Under the pieces are notes generated by a model. That model saw only the letters and a list, made by a program, of their open reading frames with translations. It did not search any database and was not told where the DNA came from. A DNA stretch of 64,000 nucleotides, taken from positions 20,892,700 to 20,956,699 of the forward strand of contig OZ037768.1 in NCBI GenBank assembly GCA_964035545.1, read 5' to 3'. Both the position numbers and the translations under genes were made by a program. The stretch is from Bugula neritina. Lineage: Eukaryota; Bryozoa; Gymnolaemata; Cheilostomatida; Bugulidae. Positions within the stretch are counted from its first letter, which is position 1, and every line of letters starts with the position of its first letter. Shown piece after piece: positions 33,260 through 46,874 of the stretch.

Positions 33260-36200
33260 CTAGCTTTTGTCCAAAAAACAAACAATATTATAGTCATACT
33301 ATTTTTGCCAGTTTATAAAACTGGAAATGTTTTCTAAATTGTTATTTATTTACACATTTTTGTACATAGTTAATTTTGAAAGTGTAATGCTCAAGGTGGT
33401 GATGTGCACCAACATAGTCATAATTATGTATTGCAACGTAAAGCACTTAGAATGTAATACGTATTCCAACGTCGTATACATGTATTACAATGTAATATGT
33501 ATGGCATTGTATTATGTATTACAGCATCTTATGTATTACAGCGTATTATGTATTATAATACTATTTCTAGTCTTAATTGAGACAGATTCTCAAGTCAAAT
33601 TTGCTGCTGATAAAATCAGCTTTTTGGTCACATGACCTATTACTGATCACATGACCTGGTAAACGGCATGCTCCACCGATCTGCATATTGTTTTAGGATA
33701 ATTTTCTTATTTACTTTTCCTAACTTTAAACCTCTGAGTTTCTAAACTGTAACATTCTCTCTTCAGTTTCCATGTTGACTGTTTTTTTACGTCAACAGCT
33801 ATTTTGTAACTTGTACATACCTACAAACAGTAAATTACCACATAGTATTGTAAAATTTGTCCTCTACGTGTCCATTATACTATTGAAATTACTGTCACAT
33901 ATTATGTATTTTTATTATGTTATATAAAATGCATACTGGAATTAAACTTGAACACGAGTTCAACTCATTCAGTCTCATTCTTAGTTACCAGTTTATTAAA
34001 GTCTCATTTTAAGTACAAATACACCTTGCATCAGATTGCCGTCAGTCAAATCATTTCTTGTCGTTCCAAGTAGTATGATCAGTTTTACGCGTTGTGAACT
34101 CCTGTTTCAAGTAGCATTATGACTTTAGAGCCAAAAAATCATTGCAGCAAGCATCTCAAGAATGGGGAGTTTCCTAAATGTATTAAATATTTTATAGTGC
34201 AGCCTTGCTTTACTACATTATACAACAAATAAACCACATTGAGATCCATTATTAAATTAATTTTGCATACTGAGAAGTGTCATTTGATATGTTTTTAAAT
34301 CTTCTAGAAATTAATGAAGACTGCTACAAGTTTGTATGACATCATATTATCTAGCTTTTAACCTTGATGAACCCTGGAACATAAAATAAAATTGATCTCT
34401 TACAGCCCTCGAAATTCTCCCTGAAGCTTTGTTATACCATGCAGACCCTAACCTTGGCAATGGGTCATCACCATAAAACTCTTAACATTTGATGCTATCA
34501 GCCTGCTTCTTTCCTACTGAAAATATTCTTTATAAGCCCTGGCCTCGCTCTGTTGCAATATGATGCAGTCTAAAAGCATCTATCATATATTTCATCAGCC
34601 AATCAATATGCATTGTGTGAATTGACCCACAATGCCTGCTGAGCGTTGCTAATAAAATACTACGCTGTTTCACTACAGCAATTTTTACTATGAACAATCA
34701 ATCTAACAGTGATTTAATTCAAAAAACCTAGTTTCTAGAATATTCAATTATCATGCTCAACTCGTCACCAAAGCACTTAATTTGTTGATCCTCGTAAATG
34801 CATCTTTTCAGCCAATGAGCTTCTTCCCTACTAATGTTAGATTATTTACTTTCGTCATTTCTAATTAGTAATTAGTTTTCATGAATTATGTTGACACCAC
34901 TTATAATTGAGCTCTCAAGTTGTGTGTACCTGCTAGTTGCATAAGGCGCACACTTCAGATCCAGCTATTACTACTACACATGGCGCAGATGTGCCTGGAG
35001 ATGTAGTAAACAGCATAACCAGAGAGATTAGCATTGTTGTAGCTTTCTTGCAAACAAAAAGTCATCAGACAAAATCATCCTTTAAAGTATAATTATATAA
35101 TATATACAAATATTCTTTTTGAAAGGTAGTCAAAGTATGCTGAATGTTGCCAACACAGATATAGGTGTGTACTAGGCCTGTACTAAAACTTACTTAGGGA
35201 AGTTGTCTTCTCATCATTTAATTGCAAAAAACCGCAGTGTGGTAATTGACACCCATCCAGTTTGTATAGTGATAATTTATTCACATCTGCTATTTCAAGT
35301 TTGAGCTGGTTGATCCATGCAAAAGTTTACATAGCAGACGGGCAAACCGTCACCAGTGATTTATTACCAATAACTTTATATCAAAAATAATTTATGACGC
35401 CCAAAGTGAAATATTTGTAGCGAGGTTCGACTACAGGTAGATTTCTGCTGGGCTGTTATGTGCTTGTGTATAAATTAACATTTTTAGAATTGTTGTGAGT
35501 TTACTGATTAAGTTTATGAGGAGCAGAGGGCTCAGACTAGGGCGTCGAAAAGACTACCTAAAAATTAGCAATAGTGCAATGGGCCGCAGTATCAGCTTTC
35601 TCACTGCTGTAGCTTGCCAGAAGGTGAGGTGTATACAGAACAAACTTTCTGGGTTGTTTGAAGTTGTGTGTCTACATACATTTGAAGAAATGAGTAAAAA
35701 GCAGACGGTTTGAGAGAGCTGTGCTTACGCACCACTACATTATTATTAGTAGGAAACCAGGCTAAAAGTCAAAACTAGGCCAACAATTGGCAAATTCAGC
35801 TATCTTTATGTTCCTCAACCTATTTGTGAACATAGTCTCAATTGGTATAGGTTACAATACCTCAACTGAAAAGTTATAGTGATGTCAGAGATATGACATG
35901 AATGCTGAGCAGTACATTAAGAAAGTGGCAGGCTTTGCAGGTGCTCTTACTCCCCTTGTAGGAAGTAGGCAAGTTACTATATGCAGTAGCTGACATTCTT
36001 TAAGTTAATTTAGTTACCCTGGGCGTTTACTAATCATGGTCAATTGTAGCCTGTAGTGACCAATACTGATTAACATCTATTGTATGCTGGATATATGATT
36101 ATTCTATGCATGTATGTATATATGCTCTACGTTATTAAATGCTAGAGTGTTGTATTACTCCAGTGACCAATTCATGGGTCACAATCTCGGCTAGCCGTCG

Positions 36201-39200
36201 GCCACTCCGGGAGGTCAATTAATGCAAGTGTAAAAATATACAGTCTTATTGGAACAGCTGGTCACGTTGTTTTACTATGAAGTAATAATAATAGCACTAT
36301 ACTATGAAGTAATGTTAATAGTACTATACCTACTGTATATATACAGCACTGAGGTTGCTGCTGTAAAAGCTGTAGAATTGAAAGTGTCATTACATGAGCT
36401 GCATACTTAATATTTATAATACCACACAAACTGCAAGCAATAAATATAATGTAGATATTAGCAGTTAGAAACTATTATTTAAAATTCATACAATTTATTA
36501 GCCAGTTTGTTAAGCCACAGTGTCATAAATTCTTCTTAGCGAAGAGCTAATGCTATCAGATTGCGACATGGGACTGGGTGCTGTAGAACCCTTAATAATA
36601 CAATATTGTATTAAAGATCTCATGCTTAGATAATACACCCATAGCATAGCCATAGTTCATACATAGCAAGTGAATAGTAGACTGTGAGATGGTCAGCTGG
36701 GTTGGGACGTAGGAGTGGAGCCATCGGTGATTGAGTTAGCCTCAATAAATCTCTGGCAGCGGTTAAAGACATGCCAATTATCCATCTCCAATAACTTTCT
36801 TGCACGTTACATCAAGGTTACAATCTCACACAGGAAATACCTATCTATTAGAATTATTCCAGTGGATGCTAATTGTCAAAACCAATCATCTTCAATGGTT
36901 TAGAAACAAAAGCTATTGGGCCAGTGACATTGATTTAATCATATCTGAACTTAATATTGAGGAAGTAAATCCCCCAATTGCTCTGATTACTTCCTTTCAA
37001 AAATGAGTTAAATTGATTCGCATCCTGTTAAGCTTTTCTGTTTCTGTGAAGAGCTCAAAGACCACTTTCCAGGCATAGCCGGGTGTTTGTTTCCTCTGCT
37101 GTACTGGAAGTATGGTTTGATTTTACAGAATTTTTAGTGAGAAGATGTCTGGGGCCGTGAAAACATGGTTATAAAACCCCTAACATGTGTCAAAATATAG
37201 CAGCATCTCTCAAACTTTTGCTGACCTCAAGTGAACTTTCAAGTCCAAACAGCTTGTAGATTAATTATACCAGAAATATACAATGCAGCTTGTACTTTAT
37301 AATTGTTACACCTGTTCTTATTGTTCATTTAATCATCTACCTAATTATTTTCACTTGTAACTTGAAGAAAACTTGCAAATACTTTTTTTCAAAGTAGTAT
37401 CATGTTAGGTGTCTGTTGTCAGTATGCTTGTAATTAGATTGGATTTAATTAGGCATCGTCACTGGCCATTGTTACCTTGACATCACTATATCTTACCTGC
37501 TCGGTCTCAAAATAGCCAGAGCTCTTTGATTCTCTAATTACCTGACCTTAAATGAACTACATTCAGCAAGAATTGTGTCTACACCTGACAGGTATTGTGG
37601 TATGATGTATTGTTCGCAAACCTCAAGGCTGAAAAATGCAGACACTCCAAGTGTTGAATACAAACAGGCCTCGCCTTTGGAGAGGTAGAAAAGACGGGCT
37701 CTTCTTTACATACTTTGCATTTCATTTCCCCTTCTACTGTAATTATCACCCCCTGCAATGATTAGAGTATTATTTTTTCTGCATTACTCTGTAGTAAAGT
37801 GCTAATCATAATTTCCCACCTTGTGTTGAGCGAGAATAATAGAGTGCTATTTACTAATTCCCATTGGCTGTCAACTCTTTTCAAAGGCTCTTAGAATTTG
37901 TTAAGATGTTGAAGTTGAGTTGATTGAAGAGTTTCCAGTCCCTTCAGTCAATTGATTTCCGATAAACTTACCCTAAATTTTGTGAATACTTTTGCTTCAT
38001 CCAACATATTAATTAAAACAAAACTTGTTCAGCTAACAATGTTCATGTAACCACATACGCTTTGACAGACTTTATTAATGAAGTTTCTAACAGTTCAAAA
38101 GCAACCTGAAATATTCACAATGTGTTTTTGCCTAAAACTATTTTACAATTTTTTGTTTTAAATTCCAAAGTGTATTTTTAATGCAAAAGAAATGCTTATA
38201 TCCTTTGCTTTAAGGACACCATTTTAAATTTTATTTCTTTACGCATCATCCCTGGTGCTCTTATGTAAAGTGACATCTACACTTTCCCTCTTGACCAAAT
38301 TAGCACCCTGCTAGTTGTTATAGAATTAAAACACTACTTGTGTATTATAAATTTATAAAATACAAACAAATTTATTTTGCCAGAGTATGAAATCTACGTG
38401 ATTACTATTCTAGTGAATTAAATGAATTACGAAAGGCTATGCAATGTTGATTGACACAAAAGTGACATTAATTTAAGTGACGTAATGCAGCCTAATTATA
38501 TTTCTGCGGACCTATTAGCAACTTCAACAAATTCATTTGGCCTGATTAAATTTGCCTATTAACAATGAGTGGTATGTGCCTAGTTAAGCTGCCAATCTAC
38601 AGCAAATATTTCTCTCACGTAAATACTATGTAAAAATCTTGCATCTTCATAAAAAAATTTAACTAAGGCTTTTTTTCAACAGAATATCATAAAATTTCCT
38701 AATAAGTGAATTGACCACTTATTGAATGCACTTGAATTGCAAGATGAGAGAAATGTAGTGTATAGTGAAAGACTTGGCTATAAGGCATTCCTTGATAACT
38801 TCAGTTTCTACAGTAGTAATCATACTATTAAAACTTGTAAACTGTACGCTATGGTACACAAGCTATAAAACGGGTGATCTTTGAATACATAGAATAGCAG
38901 CTATAATACATTTTATGTATTGCATTGAAAAAAAGTTATGTGGCTATCTACGATGGGATGACATAAAATTTTCGTATTTCCCCAGAGAATATAATACGTA
39001 TTTGAGAGTTAAAACTTGTTAAAGCAGGTTTTAGTTGCTGTATAGCAGGTAGCCGTGTTCTAAATTCTCATTTCTAAAATGATGTCTGTGCGAATTCTTC
39101 GATAATTGATCCAATTTCTAATTGCGCTAATTTAGACTATTAGAGTATCACAGTCAGAATGTCAGCTGATTATTAGACTGCATGACATTCAATAATCTGG

Positions 39201-40801
39201 AGGTAAGAATGTATCAGCACATTTTTTTGCATTTGCTTAAATTAACCAGAGAGTAGTAAATTTCCAGCACATCCGATTTTGTAACTGGGGCTCAATTTAT
39301 ATAAAAGGTGAAAAATAAAATTAATAAATATGCATAAATATTGAAGAAATTATTGATTTTTAATGATTAAATATGGCAGAATTGCCGAGGCACATAAAAG
39401 CTAATTACGAGTGACTGATTTTATTATGATGTAATTGAAAAGTAGGAGCACTAGTTACACATGTACTAATACTACACACATGGTTCTTGCACTGTAGAAT
39501 TGAATGTCATGTTTTTAAACTCCCAACAACTTATTTTTAGAATTCGAAGTATATAGAAATATTTAAATATTTTAGAGTAGGTACATATTATTTGGAAGCT
39601 TTTCTTTTAAAACTGTAATTTCTGAACACAAACATAATAGTTATTGTTTTGGTATACATCCTAAACTCTTACGCAAATGTTCATGCTATATTTTTCAATA
39701 AGTTTAGGTGGATAAATAGTTCAGTTTTTGTTGGAAAGTTTTAAAGAAATCTACGTAAAAAATTTAAAAGTATTTGCTACCTTAAATATGTATACTTTTA
39801 CTAAGTATAGTGTTTTATAGGCTATACAGAAAGCAAAGAAAAGGCTACGGTCTATGGTCACAAGTGCACCTAAACAGCTGGAAACACGCTCAGTGCAGTG
39901 TAGCAACTGATACTCAATTTCACATGTAGATACAAAATTTGTAATAAATGGCAGCAGTAGATTTGGTGCCTTATAGTTATTGTTGAATTTCTTTTTATTT
40001 TGATAACTCCATCTTTTTTATAAGTTTTGTTATTGTAGTCTGCTTGCACTGGCGCTAGAGGACAACTCCTACATCATTGAGTTTCTCAGCAAGATATAAA
40101 TTGCTAAAATAAAAAACAAGTCTGAAATATTGTCGAATTGAGCCATCATATATTTGGTTTATGCTTTACTTCAGCTGACTTTTTATTTAGTTTTAACAGT
40201 CAAGGTAAAAGGTTGATGCTAATAAAGTGATTTTGAAAAAAAACCATGAAAGATGAGTGTCAGAACAATATTGGCTACTGCTGGAGCTAGCTGCACTCTA
40301 CTAAATAGCAGAAATAATCTCTATTTTCTACAGACAGCATCTGATATACTTAAACATTGAGCAACATCCTCTCTGTATTAACAACCTTGCACAAGCTGAT
40401 TCAATTACTGCTTAATTAGCAAATCGCTTCTGCATGACTGCAAAACCGTGAAATTAAAACTTTATTTGCCATTAATTTTTATTTAAATTGTTAAATTAAA
40501 TGAATGTGTTTAAGAAATTTATTATTAGAATGTAATAACATTGATATCCATTTAATCAAAGGACATCTCTTTCATTATCTCCCTTGGGAGAAGAGTACAA
40601 GCCTCGGTTTGTCTCTAATAGAAAGTCATGGCTGTGTCTTCATTAGCTTCAACTTTCAGCATTCAAGCTAAAATGTAAAATTTGCAACTTGAAATTGCTC
40701 ACAGCTAACAGAAGGTATAGTATAATGTGTACAACCTTTAGAGTGTCTGACAATATTTTAGAGAAAATAACTCTTAATAGATGTTTAAACTATGTCGGTA
40801 A

Positions 40802-40943
40802 GTGTGTGTGTGTTGTGTGTGTGTTGTGTGTGTGTTGTGTGTGTGTGTGTGTGTTGTGTGTGTTGTGTGTGTGTTGTGTGTGTTGTGTGTGTTGTGTGTG
40901 TTGTGTGTTGTGTGTGTGTTGTGTGTGTGTTGTGTGTGTGTGT
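40802..40943. repeat. TG/TTG microsatellite
   Basis: Runs of (TG)n are broken regularly by an extra T (TGTGTGTGTTGTGTG). The Cys/Val and His/Thr open frames across it are artefacts. Confidence 0.95.
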
Positions 40944-43819
40944 CGCAAGAGTATAATTTTATTGCGTCATCAGAGAGGAATGTTACGCTTCGTATTTCCA
41001 TAAAACCCGGATGTTTTTCCTCCTGTATGTTTTGAAAAAATTGTTGGTTGGCAAAAGTTAATCAAATTAAACAGGCGTAAAATGAAATATTACATCCTGT
41101 TGAGGGACACGCAGTTTTACCTGCCAGCGGTTGTATATGATATAGTATACTATAGATAGTTTCAGTATTAAAATGACAGCAAATATGATTGCCCACATCA
41201 TAGGTTGTACCATTTGTATCAGATATTTTGACTAGTTAATTATATCTAAAACAAAATGTATGTAGCATCTTTGATTTTGCACCAGTAGCGCTTTGTAACA
41301 TGCTACATGGAAATTTAATACTATGTGTATAATTTATATATGCCATGTTTACTGGATATATATACACATACAACCATATTTCAACTTTAAGAATAGTCTA
41401 TTACTTTATTCAAAGTTTTTGAATATTTTGTATAATTAATATTTTATTTTATTGTTTTCTTTTAAGTTTATGCACTAAGGCATATGTTATATAGTGGCAA
41501 TTACTAGTTAGAGCACCGTACACACTCCTTCCTCATGAAAAATTTTTGTTTCTATATAGCTATAAACTGATTATATATACAGCTGTTTGGAATATTTAAA
41601 ATATTTTGAATAGATTAATTTAAATAGGGCCAACATACAGATTTATCTTGTTTTTCATGTTAGGCGTACATTTGGCTACTGATGTCTACAGGTTTCAAGT
41701 AGCTCAGTAAATAACATAACAGATTTTACAGACGTGAATCATTCTGATTTTGCCAAAAGTGTCTTTGTATTAAACAAAAAATGTAATTTGAAAATGCCGA
41801 TTTTTTGGCAAAGGCATTGAGTTGAAAAGAATTAAGCTGGTTTAAATAAAAATACAATAATAACACTCAATAAATCATAGAAGACCCGAATGATTTATCT
41901 TCTCTTGGTATGTGTGGGTGCCCTTGAATTGTTGGCGCTGAGCCAAGCTCTATAGTGTAAAAGTGAGATTTCAATTACGTCATTGCTTTTGTTTGTAAAA
42001 TAAAAATAAAGCATAAAGAAATTTTCAAACGATTAAATCTGTACAAAACTTTAAATTTCGGTGTTCCTATTGAAACTATATATATCTACTTTTAAAATAC
42101 ACTATCAGTTACATTCTTTTTCTATTTTAATTTACAGGCAGATTTATCACAGCCCTAAACAATTTATCTATCCACAGTGACATTCATTGTTTTACTATTA
42201 AAGAGAATATCATGAGGCAGCTTGGAATTTTTGTGATGCGTGATTTATTACAACTAAATATGCATTTCAATTTCAGTAATTTCTATATAAATTCAATTAA
42301 AGACAGCCAACACCCTTTCAAGTTTATATTTACAGCTCAGCTAAGTTAAAGTACTTTATTTGTTTATATATTTATAATTCTTTACATTTTACATTTACAT
42401 ATTGCATAAACAATACTTGTACTTTTAAAGAGACTGTCTTATGTTCAACATTATTAGCTATATAATGAAAATGACTGTAAAAGCTGTTCTAGAAATAACT
42501 TTATGAAGGCTCAAGCACTTGGTAAAAGTACAAGTACTGCCCATGTTTTGTTTTGCTTTGTTTGCAAGCATGTCTTTTGTTTGCTTGAAAAAAGATGACA
42601 CCAAGTTGACAGTCAATACTGTTGGTTGACAGGAGATTGCAGGTTCTTGTGGCATGTCCTTATATGGTATGCCCTGAACTCTAGTTAATAGCTGTTGAGA
42701 TGAGGAACTTAGACACAATGCCGCACTCAACACTTCAATTTGACATGACTTAAACAAAAAGCTATATTTTTGCCAATTTTTATTTCGTTGTTGTAAGAAT
42801 ATTAAAACATGGTAATAATTGTTGTGAAATTAACTTTAATAAACTTGATATCTGTTATGAATCACATTCAACATGAAGACAGAATTTTGATTGGATAGAT
42901 TACTCACAAAAATTCAAGCTGCATGTGTTGTATTACTCACATGTTACATGATTGAAGTTGCGCATAAGGTTTTGCTAGGATCTAAAAGATTTTATGGTTG
43001 CCCCTTCACTTTTTATGTTTTTAATGCCAGTTGTGCATTTGTAATTTATCACCAATTACTACCTACACACAAAACAACAATGTTGCGTTCACATAACGAC
43101 ATTCTACAAAACACTTTCAAATGTCAAAGGGGGTTATAATTATAACTATATTCAAGCTATTTTTCTACCATTAGCTTTATATAAGTAAATAGTCATTAAC
43201 TACAGTAAGCTTCACTGTTTTCCTCAGATCTAGAAAGAGTCTTTAAGAAGCCACATACGTTATTTTGCTTCAAAAACAATATTTTGATTAAAGAAAGTGT
43301 TTTACAGAGCATAGCCACAGAAGATAAAAATATTTTGTGTAAATTATTATTATTATATTTGTGGTATAGTCATGGCTAGTCATGTTAGGAAAGGCAAACT
43401 AAACGTTGATGTTTATGCAGCTACTATAATCACAGTTAAAGAATCATCAGGGTTGTTGGCAAAGCCACTTGGCAGTGAACTCACTAGAAACGTATTTACA
43501 TGTACAACCATATGTATGGGCACTGAGTGAGCAGGCTAGGTTTGAGCTTTCACAAATGCCACGTGATTCATTTGTTTAGTTTTGATTCTTCAATTTCATA
43601 TTTAGTAATAAATTACCAGATTTTCCATATTTAAATCAGAGAATCACTGTAATAGTTTAGCTTCAGTTTTAACTAATCAATGTGATACACATTATTCAAG
43701 TTATACATTCACATCTTCTGAAAGCTCATAGCTGCAATATGCAATAAATTCAATTATAATTTTAATCTCAGATGTGAAGAACACAGTTGATGCAGAATAA
43801 ATGCTGCAATTGGCACATT

Positions 43820-43820
43820 G

Positions 43821-43862
<42 letters not shown>
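43820..43862. repeat. (TGC)14 microsatellite
   Basis: About 14 uninterrupted TGC triplets, unlike the imperfect TAC arrays elsewhere in the window. No surrounding coding context is visible. Confidence 0.95.
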
Positions 43863-44344
43863 AAGTGGAGCTGCTTACTTCAGATAATGAAATTGCTGTC
43901 AATAGCTGGTTTCACACCATCAAGTAGGTGTGCAGGTTGTCAAGTGGGAGTGGGACTGCAATGGTTGCTGTCACAAAACTACTTGATTACGTTACTCGGC
44001 ACCCACGCGGACGTAGGCCAATATACATGTACGTGTAAGTAGCTACACTTACAGTAGTTAGAGTTGAAAACCTAGCAACTGCCTCCACGCCACAGCTAAT
44101 TACATGGTTATCACCTGTGAGCACTTTAATATTGAGCCCTTGGGTGCAATACTCACGCTGCCTTGTCGTCAGCGCTGTCATACTTCACAACTACTAGCAT
44201 GAGATTCTAACTTGGCCTCAGTGCATTATTCCAGTCTATCAACAATTGCAATAAAATGTTAAGATATGATTTAAGATAATGGCAAACAATTGCAATAAGA
44301 AATAATGCATACCAAGAAATTGATAATAGCTTTACTTACTTTTA

Positions 44345-44715
44345 TATATTATATTCTACATGTTAGATGCTATATGCTACATATACCCTTTGATATATGC
44401 TTATATATATGCTGTATGCTACATGCTATATGCTATATGTTACATACTATATGCTATATGCTATATACTATATGTTATATACTACATGCTACATACTATA
44501 TACTATATGCTATATACTATATGCTACATGCTATATACTACATACTATATACTATATGCTATATGCTACATGCTACATACTATATACTATATGCTACATA
44601 CTATATGCTATATGCTACATACTATATGCTATATGCTATATACTATATGCTATATGCTACATGTTACATCCTATATACTATATGCTAGATGCTATATGCT
44701 ATGTGATACATGCTG
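44345..44715. repeat. CTATATG-type tandem array
   Basis: Seven- and eight-base units (CTATATG, CTACATG, CTATATA) alternate for about 370 bp. Three long Tyr/Cys/Ile/Leu open frames run through it only because the repeat lacks stops. Confidence 0.9.
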
Positions 44716-45634
44716 TATAAAATCATTCAAAAATATGTTTTTATATGGGGCTTCTATAATGACGCAATTTAGACAGTTATTTTAATAACATCTCATTCTT
44801 TAAATGTATGCTGCGATATGGATATAGAAAGACTTGAGTTCCATTTTTTCAAACTATGACTTTAAGAAACATTCTGGCCTATTAGTTTAGCTAGAAGTGC
44901 AAAAGTGTTGCAATTATTTTATAAGAATGAAATCACCTTCAATTTGAGCAACAATAGTGAGATATAAACTCATGGGTTAGTGCTTGTATAGAGTTTGTAC
45001 TTTTTCATTGCAAGCTGGTAGCAAAAGAGCATAACTCCATAATATCAGTTTTATTTTTTGGTGCTATGGCACTAGTTATCATTTTTGAAACTCTGACAGT
45101 AATTGAAAGTTTATAATTCTCATGAAAAAGTCGATTGTTTTGTTTACACTGTAAAATTGGACCAAACATTAATTGCAATGGTGTCAAAATTTTGTAACAG
45201 TCAAGATGGTTGATGTTGTTTATTGCTGGTTTTTCATTAACAAATGGTCATATAGCACAGCCAAACTCAACTATATAATGTAATATGAAGAATATATTAT
45301 TTAGTATATAACATTTAATATTTATACAACAAATGAATATTTAATATTTAATATAATAGTATATAATATAAATTACATAATATAATATACGTAACATACA
45401 CCAGTAAGTTTAGTGTTGGGTTAAGAATGATTGAGTTTATATAAAATAGCAATCCAACTCCTTCTGACTAGAGGTTCTGCTGTGACACACAGGCAAGGAA
45501 AGTTATGCAAATCTTGCAGACTGGGATAAAGGGGATGATAACTCTTAAAAATGTTGCATATTTTTGCCCAATGAACTCAATAATTATTAACTGGAATGGG
45601 TACGATTGTACTTTGTAATGTAACCTCGTTGCCG

Positions 45635-45639
45635 ATTGG
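45635..45639 (+). promoter_or_regulatory. Inverted CCAAT box upstream of the THAP exon
   Basis: GATTGGC gives a CCAAT core on the minus strand, 171 bp before the THAP-exon ATG. It is weak evidence alone, but it lies in a locally GC-richer stretch. Confidence 0.3.
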
Positions 45640-45809
45640 CTTTGTGAGCCCGAGCATGCTCTTTTTCTAGCGGGAGAAAATAGAGCCGGTCGTCCATCAT
45701 TTCGATTGAGTGAATCTCACTTTTAAACTTTGTTTTTTGTCCTGCTTTATATCTGAAGCGACTATATTTTTATTTAATTGTGTTTTCTATCACCTCTACT
45801 TCGTTAAAC

Positions 45810-45943
45810 ATGTCGAATTCTCCGTATCCTAAGCAAACTAAGGGTCAAAGAAGCAAGACCACTGAGTCTCAGTGTTATGCATACAATTGCCGCAACTACC
45901 AGTACAGCAGTTACATGGAGACAAAAAAAATCTCTTTTCACAA
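45810..45943 (+). CDS. First exon of a THAP zinc-finger protein (first half of the domain)
   Basis: ATG at 45810 opens a 44-residue exon with QCYAYNCRNYQYSSYMETKK followed by ISFHK. It supplies the first two zinc ligands (C..C) and the I/LSFHKFP-type edge of a THAP domain, which usually reads C-x2-4-C...SFHRFP. The donor CACAA|GTAACT falls inside the FHK codon, in phase 2. The expected next exon (conserved Trp, then C-x2-H) is not found before the (TAC)n array. THAP domains commonly sit at the N-terminus of P-element/THAP9 transposases, whose C-terminal exons lie 0.9 kb downstream, so the two probably belong to one damaged or rearranged gene. Confidence 0.65.
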
Positions 45944-46040
45944 GTAACTAGTAAGTATATGGCTTTAGTTACAACAATCAGTGAAAGTAATACATGAACT
46001 AGCGTAACAGTAGGCTTAATAGTTGTGGTAGCGGTGCTGC

Positions 46041-46629
46041 TGCCTACTAGTAGTACTAGTACTAGTAGTACTCTACTACTAGTACTACTACTGTCTACTA
46101 CTACTAGTAGTAGTAGTAGTAATACTAATACTAATAGCTAAGCCTAAGGCTAATGGCTAATGTTATACTTACAGTATCAGTATGATAGTACTACTACTAC
46201 TACTACTAGCCTACTACTACTACTAGCCTACTGCTACTACTAGTACTAGCCTACTGCTACTACTACTACTAGCCTACTGCTACTACTAGCCTACTGCGAG
46301 GTAGGTGCAGTAATGGAGAAATTGAGAAAAGCCAGTGTTCTAGATTAAAATTGTAGCAAAAGAAGTTATGTTCTCACGAGAATTTTAACCCGCGCCTCAA
46401 ACCAAAATGTAATGGAATAATTAAAGAACTTGGGCTATCTCAATTTCTCCACTACTGCTCCTAAATGTACTACTACTACTAGCCTACTGCTACTACCACT
46501 ACTAGCCTACTGCTACTACTACTACTAGCCTACTGCTACTACCACTACTAGCCTACTGCTACTACTACTACTACTACTACTAGCCTACTGCTACTACTAC
46601 TACTACTACTACTACTAGCCTACTGCTAC

Positions 46630-46661
<32 letters not shown>

Positions 46662-46805
46662 GCCTACTGCTACTACCACTACTAGCCTACTACTACTACT
46701 ACTACTACTACTACTAGCCTACTGCTACTACTACTACTAGCCTACTACTACTACTAGCCTACTGCTACTACTACTACTAGCCTACTGCTACTACTACTAG
46801 TAGTA
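46041..46805. repeat. (TAC)n / AGCCTACTGC higher-order array
   Basis: Unit blocks AGCCTACTGC followed by 3-9 TAC triplets repeat about fifteen times. The left end also contains TAG/TAC mixed palindromic runs (46041-46135). A complete MITE (46304-46461) interrupts the array. The array occupies the gap between the THAP exon and the transposase exons. Confidence 0.93.
46304..46461 (+). mobile_element. MITE family 1, most intact copy (158 bp)
   Basis: Terminal inverted repeats of about 30 bp share GCAGTA(A/G)TGGAGAAATTGAGA. The element is flanked by TA at 46302-46303 and 46462-46463, consistent with a TA target duplication of the Tc1/mariner kind. The core includes ATTTTAACCCGCGCCTCAAAC. There is no coding capacity. 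It is inserted inside the TAC array. Confidence 0.8.
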
Positions 46806-46874
46806 GAGCGCTACTTTGGCAATGCAGTTATAATTGAGTGTTGAACTAATATCTTTATTGTGTCATCTACTCAG

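Larger units (their letters stand above)
33260..45809. other. 12.5-kb stretch without a recognisable gene
   Basis: I see no exon with family resemblance. Contents: ATGTATTACA-type repeats (33440-33560), a 27-bp tandem duplication (36276-36328), a TG/TTG microsatellite (40802-40943), (TGC)14 (43820-43862) and a CTATATG array (44345-44715). Several sub-regions (about 37730-37830, 38440-38580, 39090-39420, 40370-40640) are rich in TAATTA homeodomain-type cores; one TTAATCAAAGG TCF/LEF-like site lies near 40553. Distal regulation of the neighbouring ligands is possible but not shown. Short open frames (35495, 36715, 42458, 42891) look like chance. Confidence 0.5.

Noticed and set aside
35495-35713. 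Basic 72-aa open frame
   Set aside because: Non-ATG start, no recognisable domain; ended by a stop in ordinary AT-rich sequence.
40689-41035. Cys/Val-rich and His/Thr-rich frames
   Set aside because: TG/TTG microsatellite translation, no splice or promoter context.
43818-44042. Frame beginning with about 14 cysteines
   Set aside because: (TGC)14 microsatellite; the following sequence has no family resemblance or exon borders.
44305-44785. Three overlapping Tyr/Cys/Ile/Leu-rich frames of 107-141 aa
   Set aside because: Generated by the CTATATG tandem array; reading frames repeat the same few residues.
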